NCBI GenBank assembly: GCA_003021235.1
Contig: PXQR01000001.1
Span: forward strand, 1 to 50,477
Source of the DNA: Halobacteriales archaeon QH_6_64_20
GTDB taxonomy: Archaea; Halobacteriota; Halobacteria; Halobacteriales; Halococcaceae
DNA: 50,477 bases
Direction of reading: 5' to 3'
Shown here: positions 27,716 to 36,622 of the stretch, in pieces
How positions within the stretch are numbered: the first letter of the stretch is position 1
How the letters are laid out: every line of letters starts with the position of its first letter
The notes under the pieces: model-generated
What the model saw: the letters and a program-made list of their open reading frames with translations, nothing else
Databases searched by the model: none
What the model was told of the DNA's origin: nothing
Position numbers and translations under genes: made by a program

Positions 27716-27916
27716 ATGACCGGATCGGTCGACGACCGACGCCACTTCCCGCGACAGCGAACGGGGTGTTACTACGAGCGCTTCGAGGACTGTTGCTGGC
27801 TGTGTGTGGTCCGTTTCGCCGTCGCCGGGGCGCGGTCGGGATCGAAAGACGAAGGCACGGGCGACCGCGACGCGACGGGCGCGAACGGGCCACCGGTTCG
27901 CGACGGCGGCGAGTGA
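27716..27916 (+). CDS. Possible small cysteine-containing protein
   Basis: A 66-codon frame preceded by a GAGGGG purine stretch about 8 bp before its ATG. It contains four cysteines close together (C18, C26, C27, C30) around GCYYERFEDCCWLCVVRF and a Gly/Asp-rich acidic tail. Third codon positions are mostly G or C. No family is recognised. It stands alone in a 700-bp gap, so it may be a real small metal-binding protein or chance. Confidence 0.3.
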   Translation: MTGSVDDRRHFPRQRTGCYYERFEDCCWLCVVRFAVAGARSGSKDEGTGDRDATGANGPPVRDGGE

Positions 27917-28062
27917 CGTCCGAGATCACGCCGATCGGTAGCTATCGACCGGGGTTCGAATCACCGGGAGAAAGAACGAACGAGGGGCATCGATCGAGGG
28001 CGACATCGCACCCCTGCGGGCACCGAGCATCGTGCATCGTCCTTTCGGCCGACCCGTAGCGT

Positions 28063-29379
28063 TCAGTCGCCGGCCGAGGGCCGTCGATCGGTGACGTCGG
28101 TCGAGCTGTCGGCCCAGACACCACCTGAAAAGTCGATCGCGTTCTCCCACTTCGCTGCGAGCGTCGAGACGGCCAGATCGCCGGTGACGTTGTTCATCGT
28201 CGCGATCCGACCGAGGATCGGGTCCACGCCGGCGACGAAGCCGACGACCGCGAGCGGCAGGCCGAGCTGGTTCAAGATCACCGTCAGCATGATGAGTCCG
28301 GCCCCGGGGACGCCCGCCGTGCCGATGCTGAGGAGCACGGCGATCGCGAGCACCGTGACCTGTTCCGTAAGCGCGAGCGAGGTACCCACGAGATTCGCCG
28401 CGAAGACCGCGGTAACGGCCATGCGGATCGCCGCTCCATCCATGTTCGCCGTCGAGCCGAGCGGGAGCGAAAAGCCATAGATCCGCTCGTCGATCGCGAG
28501 GCGCTCCTCGGCGTTGGCCATAGTGACCGGCAGGGTGGCGCTCGACGAGCGGATCGAAAACGCCGTCACCATCGCGTCCTTCGCACCGCTGAGAAAGGCG
28601 ATCGGGGATCTCCCTACCAGTCCGGCGACGATCACGCCGAGGTAGACGACGATGATCTGGACCGTAATCGCGGCTGCGATGGTGCCGACGAGCGCCGCGA
28701 GCGGCAGTACGGCGTCGAGGCCCGCAGTGCCGATCGAGGCGGCCATGAGCGCGAACACGCCGATCACGCCGTATTCCATCACGCCCCAGACGATCTTGAA
28801 CAGCGCCTGCGTACCGGCTTCGATCGTCGTCCCGAGCCCGTCGATCCGTTCTCGAATGTGCTCGTCGTCGGTCGTCTCGCGAACGAGCGCGAAGCCGACG
28901 GCGAAGACGATAACGAAGAAGATCACCGAGAGCAGGTCGCCCTCGGCCATCGCCGCGATCGGGTTCTCGGGGACGATCCCCAGGAACACGTCGACGAGAC
29001 TCGGGGGTTGGGCCGAGTCGGCGGCCGCCTCCGTAAGTGTGAGTCCGGCACCGGGAGCGAACAGGTTCGCAAGCGCGAGCCCGATCGCTCCGGCGATCGT
29101 CGTCGTCACGATATAGAGGCCGACGACGATCCCGCCGACCCGTCCCAGGCGGGCGGGCGAGAGCCGTTGCATCCCCGTAAAGAGGGTGAAGATCACGATT
29201 GGCACGATCAACATCTCCAACAGCCGGAGGAACAGGTCGCCGAAGGGCTGAAGCACTGTGGCTCTCGGCCCGACGACCGCCCCCAGTATCGATCCGAGGA
29301 CGAACGCGACGGCGATCCGGTAGACGATCGGTATCGATCGGTAGCGTCGCCAGGCGCTTCGAACTGCGCTGTCAGTCAC
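28063..29379 (-). CDS. Dicarboxylate/amino acid:cation symporter (DAACS family)
   Basis: A 438-residue secondary transporter of the glutamate/aspartate/C4-dicarboxylate symporter family, importing acidic substrates with Na+ or H+. Family signatures are plain: the HP1 serine-rich tip RSSSATLPVT, the TM7 motif NMDGA, the HP2 region SIGTAGVPGAGLIML, and DPILGRIATMNNVTGD in the last helix, where Arg and Asn contact substrate and cation. The start MTDSAVRSAWRRYRSIP fits family N-termini. It is transcribed alone, divergent from nothing and followed by a gene-poor stretch. The substrate could be glutamate, aspartate or a C4-dicarboxylate. Confidence 0.9.
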   Translation of the reverse strand: MTDSAVRSAWRRYRSIPIVYRIAVAFVLGSILGAVVGPRATVLQPFGDLFLRLLEMLIVPIVIFTLFTGMQRLSPARLGRVGGIVVGLYIVTTTIAGAIGLALANLFAPGAGLTLTEAAADSAQPPSLVDVFLGIVPENPIAAMAEGDLLSVIFFVIVFAVGFALVRETTDDEHIRERIDGLGTTIEAGTQALFKIVWGVMEYGVIGVFALMAASIGTAGLDAVLPLAALVGTIAAAITVQIIVVYLGVIVAGLVGRSPIAFLSGAKDAMVTAFSIRSSSATLPVTMANAEERLAIDERIYGFSLPLGSTANMDGAAIRMAVTAVFAANLVGTSLALTEQVTVLAIAVLLSIGTAGVPGAGLIMLTVILNQLGLPLAVVGFVAGVDPILGRIATMNNVTGDLAVSTLAAKWENAIDFSGGVWADSSTDVTDRRPSAGD

Positions 29380-29586
29380 GACGACGGTACAGTCCTCCCG
29401 TTCGAAGCCCTGTCGAACGCCGACGGTGTTGCACGCGTCCGTGACGCGATTTCGGTGTTCCGTCGAGCGATCACGGGATCAGCGGGACGACGAGCTCTCG
29501 AATCAGCCGGAGTTCGTCTCGCGGAGCGTGGTACGGGACCTGGGAAACGGTTGCCGGGTTCGAAAGTTCGGTTCGCCGCGTCTCGT

Positions 29587-30156
29587 TCACCCGTTTCGGA
29601 GATCGGAAAGCGCCCGCGCTCGGATCGCCGCGGCGGCGGCCTCGTCGGCCCGACGGACGAGTTCGGCTTCGATCGTCGCGGGCGCGACCGCGGTCCGTCG
29701 GGTGTGTGCGAGGACGATATGGGCGACCTCGGGGCCGAGACCGGCGGCCGAAACGACGTGGACGCCGTAGTGTGGATGGCCGAGCAGTCGCTCGATGGCG
29801 GTCGATTCCATGCCATTGAACTCGTGGAGCTTGCTGATATCGTGGACGAGTGCGCCCGCGACGAGGAGATCGAACGAGACGTCGACTGTACGGCGCTCGG
29901 TCAGGATCTCGGCAAGTACGAGCGCGCCCCGCGTGACGTCCCGAACGTGAGAGACCAACCGTTCATCAGGCAGGTCGAGATCCCGCTGGGCGGGCGGGAA
30001 CCACGGGACGGCTTCGAGGTCCGTGACACCGTTGTCGGCCATCGAGGCGCTCCAGGCGTCGATAACCCCTTCCCGGAGGTCGGTGTCGGCGATTCGATCC
30101 AGTTCGGGAAAAGCCGTCTCGATGGTCTCGCAGTGGTCCTGATCGTCCATACACAT
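29587..30156 (-). CDS. HD domain protein
   Basis: A 189-residue predicted metal-dependent phosphohydrolase. The HD-superfamily residues are the His in VSHVRDVTRGAL, the HD pair in AGALVHDISKLHEFNG, and the histidines in LGHPHYGVHVV and VLAHTRRT. Two in-frame ATG codons, at 30156 and 30150, are both possible starts; the protein is the same otherwise. The substrate of this class (nucleotides, cyclic dinucleotides, RNA ends) is not predictable. A TATA-like GCTATACC lies about 30 nt upstream on the minus strand. Confidence 0.8.
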   Translation of the reverse strand: MCMDDQDHCETIETAFPELDRIADTDLREGVIDAWSASMADNGVTDLEAVPWFPPAQRDLDLPDERLVSHVRDVTRGALVLAEILTERRTVDVSFDLLVAGALVHDISKLHEFNGMESTAIERLLGHPHYGVHVVSAAGLGPEVAHIVLAHTRRTAVAPATIEAELVRRADEAAAAAIRARALSDLRNG

Positions 30157-30213
30157 CGAACCAGCGTATGCGGTATAGCTGATTGGGAGTCAATGGCAAA
30201 TGGCGAAGCAAAC

Positions 30214-31263
30214 CTAATCGGTTCGCTGTCGAATAGTACTCAGCGAGTCTCCTCCCTCTTCTCGGCACCAGTACTTGTATCCATTAAGCGACCGATTCGG
30301 GTCACGGTTTATCAGATCGTTGAGTAACCCTTTCGTGAGACTAGTGAACGAGTAGGTTTCACTGTCGTATTCCCATCGGACGTTGTCACTCTGCCCGGTC
30401 TTTCCGGTTATCTCAGCGCGCCAGAACTCGTCTTCTCTTTCATCGAAGCTCGCGCTCTCCGGCAGTTGTCGATCGTTGAAGTACACGACTCGATTCTCGT
30501 GCAGTTCGCCTCGTTCGAGGAGTACGTCGATCGCACGTTGACGTCAGGTAGTCGACGTGCGATCTCGATCCTTTTCGCGTCTCTTCGTCACGTATTCCTC
30601 GGTTTCAGGGACGGGAATCAGTTGCTGGCTGTACAGCAGGATTCGACCTCGGTGTTCGTACGCTTCGATCCGCACGCAGGCGATATCCATACCGTACTCG
30701 TCAGTTAGCCACAGGACTGGCGAGGTGATTTCGATACCGAAACTCCCCGCGGCGAGGATTATCCGCGGTTTGTCGTCGAGGTCGAACTCAGCCCAGCCGT
30801 CTTCGGTTAGCGAAACTTCCTCGTCAGCCGTTTCGTTCAGGAAGTCCGCGAACTTCCCGCCGACATCTTCCGAACGAAGCGGTTCGTCGCGCCGATCCGA
30901 CCAGAACTCGCGGTAAAGTTCCTGTACCTCTCTCGGAGTGAGGGTTGCACAGTAACTGGCGTACTCGATAGCTTGGAGATCGGTCGTCCGATCGGCCTCG
31001 TCCCGCTTGAGTTCGACGACGGCTAGCTTCCCTGCCCGGTCCAAAGCTAACACATCTAACCGATCGCGCGTTCGCTCGAAGCCGTCGTACTCGGACGTAA
31101 CGACGAGCAAATCCTCGTCGAGGAGACCGGGGTTCTCGATAACCCATTCCTGCAGATCCCGTCGTTCCAATACGTCCAGCGTCGAAAGGTTTCGATTCGC
31201 AAGGGGTTCGACATCGTTCTCCTCCTTGTCGATCGAGACGATCATCCATCCGTGCTGTAACAA
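30214..31263 (-). pseudogene. NucS/DUF91-like PD-(D/E)xK nuclease gene interrupted by an in-frame TGA
   Basis: The first 239 codons (start at 31263, or ATG at 31245) encode a DUF91/NucS-like nuclease domain: LDVLALDRAGKLAVVELKRDE holds the Asp and ExK active-site residues of the PD-(D/E)xK fold. The frame ends with KDRDRTSTT and a TGA at 30544-30546. Translation in the same frame continues at once as RQRAIDVLLERGELHENRVV and YFNDRQL, then a C-terminal domain with WRAEITGKTGQSDNVRWEYD and NGYKYWCREEG. Codon 240 would be Arg (CGA) with one base change. So one full-length gene of about 349 codons has been split by a single nonsense change, or by a sequencing error. The truncated nuclease half could still be made. 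Confidence 0.78.
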
Positions 31264-31435
31264 CGAAACCTAATAGTTCTGACCGCCGCGTAAATAGGTT
31301 TGCTACTTACATGCTTTGAACCGGCTCCGATCCACTCTACTCGGCCGCAGTTTCGTGCGTGGTCGGAGGGCGACATATACGAGGGTAAGCACGACTAAGT
31401 TCCCTCCCGTTCGAGTCGACGATAGAATTCGAGAC

Positions 31436-32284
31436 ATGGCATGGCTATCAGCATCCAAACCGCTCCTGCTCGTCGTAGCGATCGGCCTGCTCGCAGCGAG
31501 CGCTACCGGCGCGGTGGCGCAGGAACCGGGCGGCGACAGTTACGACGACCCGAGACCCCTCACGTACGGAGAACCCGTCAACACGGTAGCAGTCGAGCAA
31601 ATCGAAACGGGAACACCGACGCCGGCCGACACCGCCGACTCGAACAATACCACTGACTCGACCGAGACGACGACCGAAGCGATCACCGCGGTCGAACCGT
31701 CGATTGGAACCGAGACCGAGACGCCGACAGGGACCGGAACGCCGGCTCCTTCCGGGAACGCCTCGCCGGTGGACGCCGAAGCTATCGATCTGACGACGTA
31801 CACCAACGAGCGCTACCCCTACAGCATCGAGCGTCCCGCGGGCTGGGAGTCGCTCGTACCCGGCCCGCAGACGCTCTTTCTCTCCGACGCCGAGTCGGTA
31901 TCCGCGGCCGAGAACTACCTGCAGGTCAGGACGAGTGCCGCCAACCGCTCGTTTTCGGTAGCCGAGCTCAACGGCACCGTGGTCCCGATCCTGGAGAACA
32001 GCACGGCTGACTTCGAGACCCTGAGTCGGGGGACCGTCACGCTTGCGAACGGTCAGCGAGGGTTGCTCATCAATGCGACCTACGATTACGAGAACGACGC
32101 GGCCGGGCCGCTACGAGGGAAGTACCTCGTCGTCTCCACCGACTCGCGGCTCTACATCGTTCAGGTCGCGTTCGCACAGAGCCAGTACACCCCCGAAGTC
32201 GACGAGGTAGCCACGGCGATCGTCGAATCGTTCACCGTCAACGCGACCGGTAACGGGAGCACTGTGACTCCAACGACTACTTGA
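31436..32284 (+). CDS. Secreted protein with Thr-rich linker and PsbP/DUF1795-like domain
   Basis: From the ATG at 31436 the product is 282 residues. A Sec signal peptide is visible (KPLLLVVAIGLLAASATGAVAQ), so it is exported or surface-bound. Residues 45-115 are Thr/Glu/Pro-rich low-complexity linker, probably glycosylated. The C-terminal 160 residues begin YTNERYPYSIERPAGWESLV, resembling the PsbP/DcrB-type fold, and end with TPEVDEVATAIVESFTV. An upstream in-frame extension of 40 basic codons was rejected because it would hide the signal peptide. Function unknown. It converges on carB. Confidence 0.75.
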   Translation: MAWLSASKPLLLVVAIGLLAASATGAVAQEPGGDSYDDPRPLTYGEPVNTVAVEQIETGTPTPADTADSNNTTDSTETTTEAITAVEPSIGTETETPTGTGTPAPSGNASPVDAEAIDLTTYTNERYPYSIERPAGWESLVPGPQTLFLSDAESVSAAENYLQVRTSAANRSFSVAELNGTVVPILENSTADFETLSRGTVTLANGQRGLLINATYDYENDAAGPLRGKYLVVSTDSRLYIVQVAFAQSQYTPEVDEVATAIVESFTVNATGNGSTVTPTTT

Positions 32285-32391
32285 ATCCGGACGCCAGCGG
32301 CGATATCGACATCAGCCATGAATTCTACGCGCGTGTTCGTGAGACCACGGTACGGCCTCGTCGGCACGCTCGGTCGTCGCGCGTCGCTGGG

Positions 32392-35300
32392 CTACCCGTC
32401 GTTCATCTCGCCCGGTTGCTTCGGCTGGCCCCAGAACTCCCGGCGGACGGGTCGATCGTCGATCGCCTGCACCGAGAGCGACTCGTTTTTCGCCTCGATC
32501 GCGTCGAGAGCCGCCCTCGCGCTCGGGAGCGTCGAGAAGTAGGTGATGCCTTCCTCGACGGCGACCTCCAATGGACCACGCTCGCGCGAGACGATGAGGT
32601 CGATCTCGCCTGCCCGGATCGCCGCGACGAACGCCGCCGCCTCGTCGAACTCCCGGAGGTCGAAGTGAGTACCGAACGCCCTACGCAGGTCCTCGCCTGC
32701 GGCGGTGTCGGCCCCGGGAAAGCCCTCGCTATCGAGAGCCACGACGGCAGTACCGGATTTCGGGACCGACTTCCCCGTCGCGTCCTGGGCCTTGTCGTAC
32801 GCCCGGCCGAAGCTCTCGGCGGTGCCCATGACCTCTCCCGTCGATTTCATCTCCGGACCGAGACGAGGGTCACTTCCCGGCAGGCGATCGAAGGGAAGCA
32901 CGACTTCCTTGACGCTCGCCTGGGCCGGGACCCGCTCGTGAACGTCGAGTTCGGCGAGGCTCGTCCCGCTCATTACCTGCGCGGCGATCTTCGCGATCGG
33001 CACTCCGGTGGCTTTCGAGACGAACGGAACGGTACGCGAGGAGCGAGGATTGGCTTCGAGCACGTAGACCTCGCCCTCTTTCACCGCGAGCTGGACGTTG
33101 AGCAGTCCGACCGTCTCCAACGCGCGGGCGATGTCCTCGGTGACCTCCCTGACCCGGCGATTGACCTCCCGACCGAGCGACCGGGGCGGGATCACACACG
33201 CCGAATCGCCCGAATGTACGCCTGCGGACTCGACGTGTTCGAGTATCGCGCCGATCAACACGTCCTCGCCGTCGCTGACGGCATCCACATCGAGTTCGAT
33301 CGCGTCGGCGAGGAAGTCGTCGACGAGGATCGGCCTGTCCGGACTCACGCGCACGGCTTCGGCGATGTAGCGTTCGAGTTCGGCGTCCGACCCGACGACC
33401 TCCATCGCCCTACCGCCGAGCACGTACGACGGGCGAACGAGTACCGGGTAGCCGATCTCGTGGGCCAGTTCGAGGGCTTCCTCGCGACTCCGTGCGCTAG
33501 CCCCCACTGGCTGGGCGATTCCCAGTTCGTCCATCAGACGATTGAACCGGTCCCGGTCCTCCGCGAGGTCGATCGCGTCGACGCTCGTCCCCAAGACTTC
33601 ACAGTCCAGTTCCCGTCTGTCGATCTCGGCTTCGAGCGGCCGGGCGACGTCGACGGAGGTCTGGCCGCCGAACTGGACGGTTACGCCATCCGCGCCGGTC
33701 GCCTCGATCACGTCGGCGATCTCCTCGGCGGTGATCGGCTCGAAAAAGAGGCCATCGGACGTGTCGTAATCCGTCGAGACGGTCTCGGGGTTGTTATTGA
33801 TAACGTGGGTCTCGATCCCAAGCTCGCGGAGTGCGAGGACGGCGTGTACGGTACAGTAGTCGAACTCGACGCCCTGACCGATCCGGATCGGGCCGCCGCC
33901 GACGATCACGACCGACTCGACGTCCCGATCGACCTGCAGTTCGTCGCCGCCGAGTCCCGAGACCGGATCGCGCGAGGAGTAGTAATACGGCGTCGAGGCG
34001 GCGAACTCCCCGGCACAGGTATCGACCTGCTTGTACCGTCGTTCGATACTCCCCGCCTCGATCTCGTCGACGTCGAGCGTGGCCGCCGTCGTGTCACTCG
34101 CGCCGGTCGCGCCGCCGGGTTCGGTCGCTCCGGTCACGGCGTCGGCGGTTTCGACCGTCTCGGTCGTCTCGATCGTCTCGGTGGCTTCGGTCGCCTCGGA
34201 GCTACCGCCACTGTGAGTACCGGGCGAAACGGCGGTCGCATGCGAGACCGTTCCTCCATTGGCCACCGCGGCGATCTCGCTGTTGGTGAATCCGGCCGCG
34301 GCGGCCGGCTCGAACTCGCCGGTCGCGGCCGCCGTAGCGGCGTCTGCGACTCGGACGTAGCGCTCGACGTACCACGGCTCGATGCCGGTGAGCGAAGCGA
34401 TCTCCTCGACCGAGTAGTCCCGTTTTGCGGCCTCGAACATCGCGTAGGGGCGATCGGGCGTCGGCGTGGTCAGGTACTCGGCTTCGAGTTCCTCCTTGCC
34501 GACGTCGGCCCACTCGGCCGCGGGTTCGTACTCCGTCGAGCGGATCGCTTTGAGGAGTGACTCCTCGAAGGTGCGGCCGATCGCCATCGCTTCTCCGGTA
34601 CTCTTCATCGCCGTCCCGAGGGAAAAGTCCACGTCGGCGAACTTGTCCTTGGGCCACCGGGGGATCTTGGTGACCACGTAATCGATCGCCGGCTCGAACG
34701 CGGCGGTCGTCTCGCCGGTGATCTCGTTGTCGATCTCGTGCAACCGTTTGCCGAGTGCGACCTTCGCCGTCACGCGGGCGATCGGGTAGCCCGTTGCCTT
34801 CGAGGCCAGCGCCGATGATCTCGATACTCTCGGGTTGACCTCGACGACGCGGTATTCGCCCTCGGGGGAGCCGTCGTCGTGCCAGGCGAACTGGATGTTA
34901 CACCCGCCCTGAATGCCGAGTTCGCGGATCACGTCGAGCGCCGCCGTGCGCATCTCTTGGTGGCCGGTGTCGGGGATCACCTGGCTCGGAGTGACGACGA
35001 TCGACTCTCCCGTATGGATTCCCATCGGATCGATGTTTTCCATGTTACAGATGATGATACACGAGTCGTCGGCGTCGCGCATCACCTCGTATTCGAGTTC
35101 GACCCACCCCGAGATCGATTCGGTGACGAGTACTTCGCTGTTGCGCGAGAGGCGAAGGCCCTTGCGCACGCGCTCGACTAACTCGTCCATGTCGTCGACG
35201 ACGCCCGAACCGGACCCGCCGAGCGTATAGGTCGTCCGGGAGATCACGGGGAGACCGCCGACGGTCTCGACCGCGCGCTCGACGCGTTCGCGAAACGCCG

Positions 35301-35781
35301 CGGCGTCGAACGCGGCGACCGACTCGCCCTCCGCTAACGAGATGGTAGTGGAGCGGGGTACCGGTTGATCTATTTCGGCCATACGCTGGCGAAAGAGGTC
35401 CCGATCCTCGGTGGCATAGATCGTATCGAGCGGCGTCCCAAGAATATCGACCCCGAACTCCTCCAAGACGCCTTCCTCGGCGAGTTCGGCGGTCACGTTC
35501 AAACCTGTCTGTCCGCCGAGGCCGGCGATGACGCCGTCAGGGTGCTCTTGTCGGATCACTTCGGTGATCGCTTCGGTGGTGATCGGCTCGATGTAGACGG
35601 CGTCGGCCATCTCCGGATCGGTCATGATCGTCGCGGGGTTCGAATTGACGAGGACCACTCGGGCACCCTCCTCTCGGAGTGCGCGACACGCTTGCGCGCC
35701 GGAGTAATCGAATTCGGCGGCCTGTCCGATCCGGATCGGGCCGCTACCGATCAGCAGAATAGTCCTGTCCTCGTCGGCCAT
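32392..35781 (-). CDS. carB: Carbamoyl-phosphate synthase large subunit with extra inter-domain insert
   Basis: This 1129-residue protein makes carbamoyl phosphate from bicarbonate, ammonia (channelled from CarA) and two ATP for arginine and pyrimidine synthesis. Both ATP-grasp halves are complete: the first from ILLIGSGPIRIGQAAEFDYS with ENIDPMGIHTGESIVVTPSQ, the second from VVIVGGGPIRIGQGVEFDYC with VESAGVHSGDSACVIPPRS. A C-terminal MGS-like regulatory domain follows. It is longer than the usual 1060-1080 residues because of a Thr/Glu/Ala-rich insert at about residues 510-570 (DNA about 34080-34255) in the linker before RRYKQVDTCAGEFAA. carA is not adjacent in this window. A TATA-like GTTATACC lies about 33 nt upstream. 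Confidence 0.96.
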   Translation of the reverse strand: MADEDRTILLIGSGPIRIGQAAEFDYSGAQACRALREEGARVVLVNSNPATIMTDPEMADAVYIEPITTEAITEVIRQEHPDGVIAGLGGQTGLNVTAELAEEGVLEEFGVDILGTPLDTIYATEDRDLFRQRMAEIDQPVPRSTTISLAEGESVAAFDAAAFRERVERAVETVGGLPVISRTTYTLGGSGSGVVDDMDELVERVRKGLRLSRNSEVLVTESISGWVELEYEVMRDADDSCIIICNMENIDPMGIHTGESIVVTPSQVIPDTGHQEMRTAALDVIRELGIQGGCNIQFAWHDDGSPEGEYRVVEVNPRVSRSSALASKATGYPIARVTAKVALGKRLHEIDNEITGETTAAFEPAIDYVVTKIPRWPKDKFADVDFSLGTAMKSTGEAMAIGRTFEESLLKAIRSTEYEPAAEWADVGKEELEAEYLTTPTPDRPYAMFEAAKRDYSVEEIASLTGIEPWYVERYVRVADAATAAATGEFEPAAAAGFTNSEIAAVANGGTVSHATAVSPGTHSGGSSEATEATETIETTETVETADAVTGATEPGGATGASDTTAATLDVDEIEAGSIERRYKQVDTCAGEFAASTPYYYSSRDPVSGLGGDELQVDRDVESVVIVGGGPIRIGQGVEFDYCTVHAVLALRELGIETHVINNNPETVSTDYDTSDGLFFEPITAEEIADVIEATGADGVTVQFGGQTSVDVARPLEAEIDRRELDCEVLGTSVDAIDLAEDRDRFNRLMDELGIAQPVGASARSREEALELAHEIGYPVLVRPSYVLGGRAMEVVGSDAELERYIAEAVRVSPDRPILVDDFLADAIELDVDAVSDGEDVLIGAILEHVESAGVHSGDSACVIPPRSLGREVNRRVREVTEDIARALETVGLLNVQLAVKEGEVYVLEANPRSSRTVPFVSKATGVPIAKIAAQVMSGTSLAELDVHERVPAQASVKEVVLPFDRLPGSDPRLGPEMKSTGEVMGTAESFGRAYDKAQDATGKSVPKSGTAVVALDSEGFPGADTAAGEDLRRAFGTHFDLREFDEAAAFVAAIRAGEIDLIVSRERGPLEVAVEEGITYFSTLPSARAALDAIEAKNESLSVQAIDDRPVRREFWGQPKQPGEMNDG

Positions 35782-36187
35782 ATCACCCGTCGATCGTACG
35801 CACTTCGGTATAACTCCGGCGATATGCTACGCTTCTCGTAGTTCGATTACGATTTTCGAAAGCTCGTCGCAGCACGAACTCGTGTCCGACGAATCAGTCG
35901 TCGTCAGCGGTGTCCCACTACGACGCTTGGTGCGAGGATCGACTGTTTCATCCAGGTTTATCGGGGATTCGTCGTTGTTCGTGCCGTTGCGGTCGCCGGA
36001 CAAAACACGACGCTCTTGTGTAGTACAGCGGAACCGCGAGATGACGAGCGATTCAGCTCCTGAACAATCCGTATTTGTGACGTAGCGCCTGTCTTTCGCT
36101 CTAGTGCGTCCATTGTTAGCATGCTATTCCGCCGGTCTACACAAGAGCGAAACACGAAGTCTTCGTAGATCCGCTCCGACGCGGATG
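35782..36187. other. Intergenic region carrying a MITE-like element
   Basis: Four hundred bases without a gene between carB and a small winged-helix gene. The left part holds the carB promoter. The right part (36003-36157) holds the inverted-repeat element described separately. Short open frames crossing it have no family match. Confidence 0.5.
36011..36149. mobile_element. 139-bp MITE-like element with perfect TIRs and 8-bp target duplication
   Basis: The ends are perfect 13-bp inverted repeats: CGCTCTTGTGTAG at 36011-36023 and its complement at 36137-36149. The match extends inward to 20 of 23 positions. The element is flanked directly by an identical 8-bp sequence, AAACACGA, at 36003-36010 and 36150-36157, as expected for a target-site duplication. 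It has no coding capacity. These are the marks of a miniature inverted-repeat transposable element mobilised by a transposase making 8-bp duplications; the parent insertion sequence family is not identified here. Confidence 0.8.
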
Positions 36188-36415
36188 TTACGAGAGGTCG
36201 ATCAGTCGGTAGCGATAGGGCTGGTCCTCGATAACGTCGATCTCGCCTTCCTCCGCGCGCCGTCCTAAAATCGTGGCGACGCGGTGAGCGCTGTCGAACT
36301 CCTCGCCGTGTTCGGCGAGCAGATCGAGGATTTCGCGCGCGGTCAGGGGTTCGTCCGGGTCGGCGTCGGCTAACACCGACTGGATGCGCTCGAACTCGCC
36401 CCGGCGTAAGCGCAT
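36188..36415 (-). CDS. Small winged-helix-like DNA-binding protein
   Basis: A 75-residue protein from the ATG at 36415. A TTG four codons earlier is in frame, but a TATA box is centred exactly 27 nt before this ATG. The sequence EPLTAREILDLLAEHGEEFD, then SAHRVATILGRRAEEGEIDV, then a strand pair ending YRYRLIDL, follows a helix-turn-helix plus wing layout as in small haloarchaeal regulators. No ligand domain is present. It is close to the MITE-like element, whose insertion lies just downstream of its stop. Confidence 0.72.
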   Translation of the reverse strand: MRLRRGEFERIQSVLADADPDEPLTAREILDLLAEHGEEFDSAHRVATILGRRAEEGEIDVIEDQPYRYRLIDLS

Positions 36416-36437
36416 ACTAGTACTCAAAGGCCCCTCA

Positions 36438-36446
36438 CATATAACA
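36438..36446 (-). promoter_or_regulatory. TATA box of the small winged-helix gene
   Basis: On the minus strand the segment reads GTTATATGT and is centred 27 nt before the ATG at 36415, giving a leaderless transcript. The spacing favours that ATG over the upstream TTG. Confidence 0.55.
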
Positions 36447-36622
36447 GGGTGTCAGACAGCTGTCGGACGGGCATCGTCGGACACGAAGCAACGGGGCACC
36501 AGCGGAAGGCGGTCACGAAAGCGTGTGAGCGCGGTACCGATCCCGGGCCGACAACGATCGATCAGGAGGACGAAGAACGGTGGTCGACGGTTTCGATCGG
36601 CCGGAACTCCGACCGTCGGAAC

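Larger units (their letters stand above)
27355..28062. other. 700-bp gene-poor region between regulator and symporter genes
   Basis: Apart from the regulator promoter at its left end and a weak 66-codon candidate gene (27716-27916), I see no supported feature here. Several short open frames overlap one another and are typical of random high-GC DNA. A tRNA-like T-arm string near 27952-27970 is not part of a full cloverleaf. Confidence 0.4.

Noticed and set aside
27952-27970. T-arm-like string GGGGTTCGAATCACC suggesting a tRNA
   Set aside because: No matching acceptor stem, D-arm or anticodon arm can be folded around it.
32281-34560. Plus-strand open frame of 759 codons opposite carB
   Set aside because: It lies entirely antisense to carB, which has both ATP-grasp domains intact. 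The long frame is a by-product of high-GC codon use; its translation is Arg/Asp/Val-rich with no domain.
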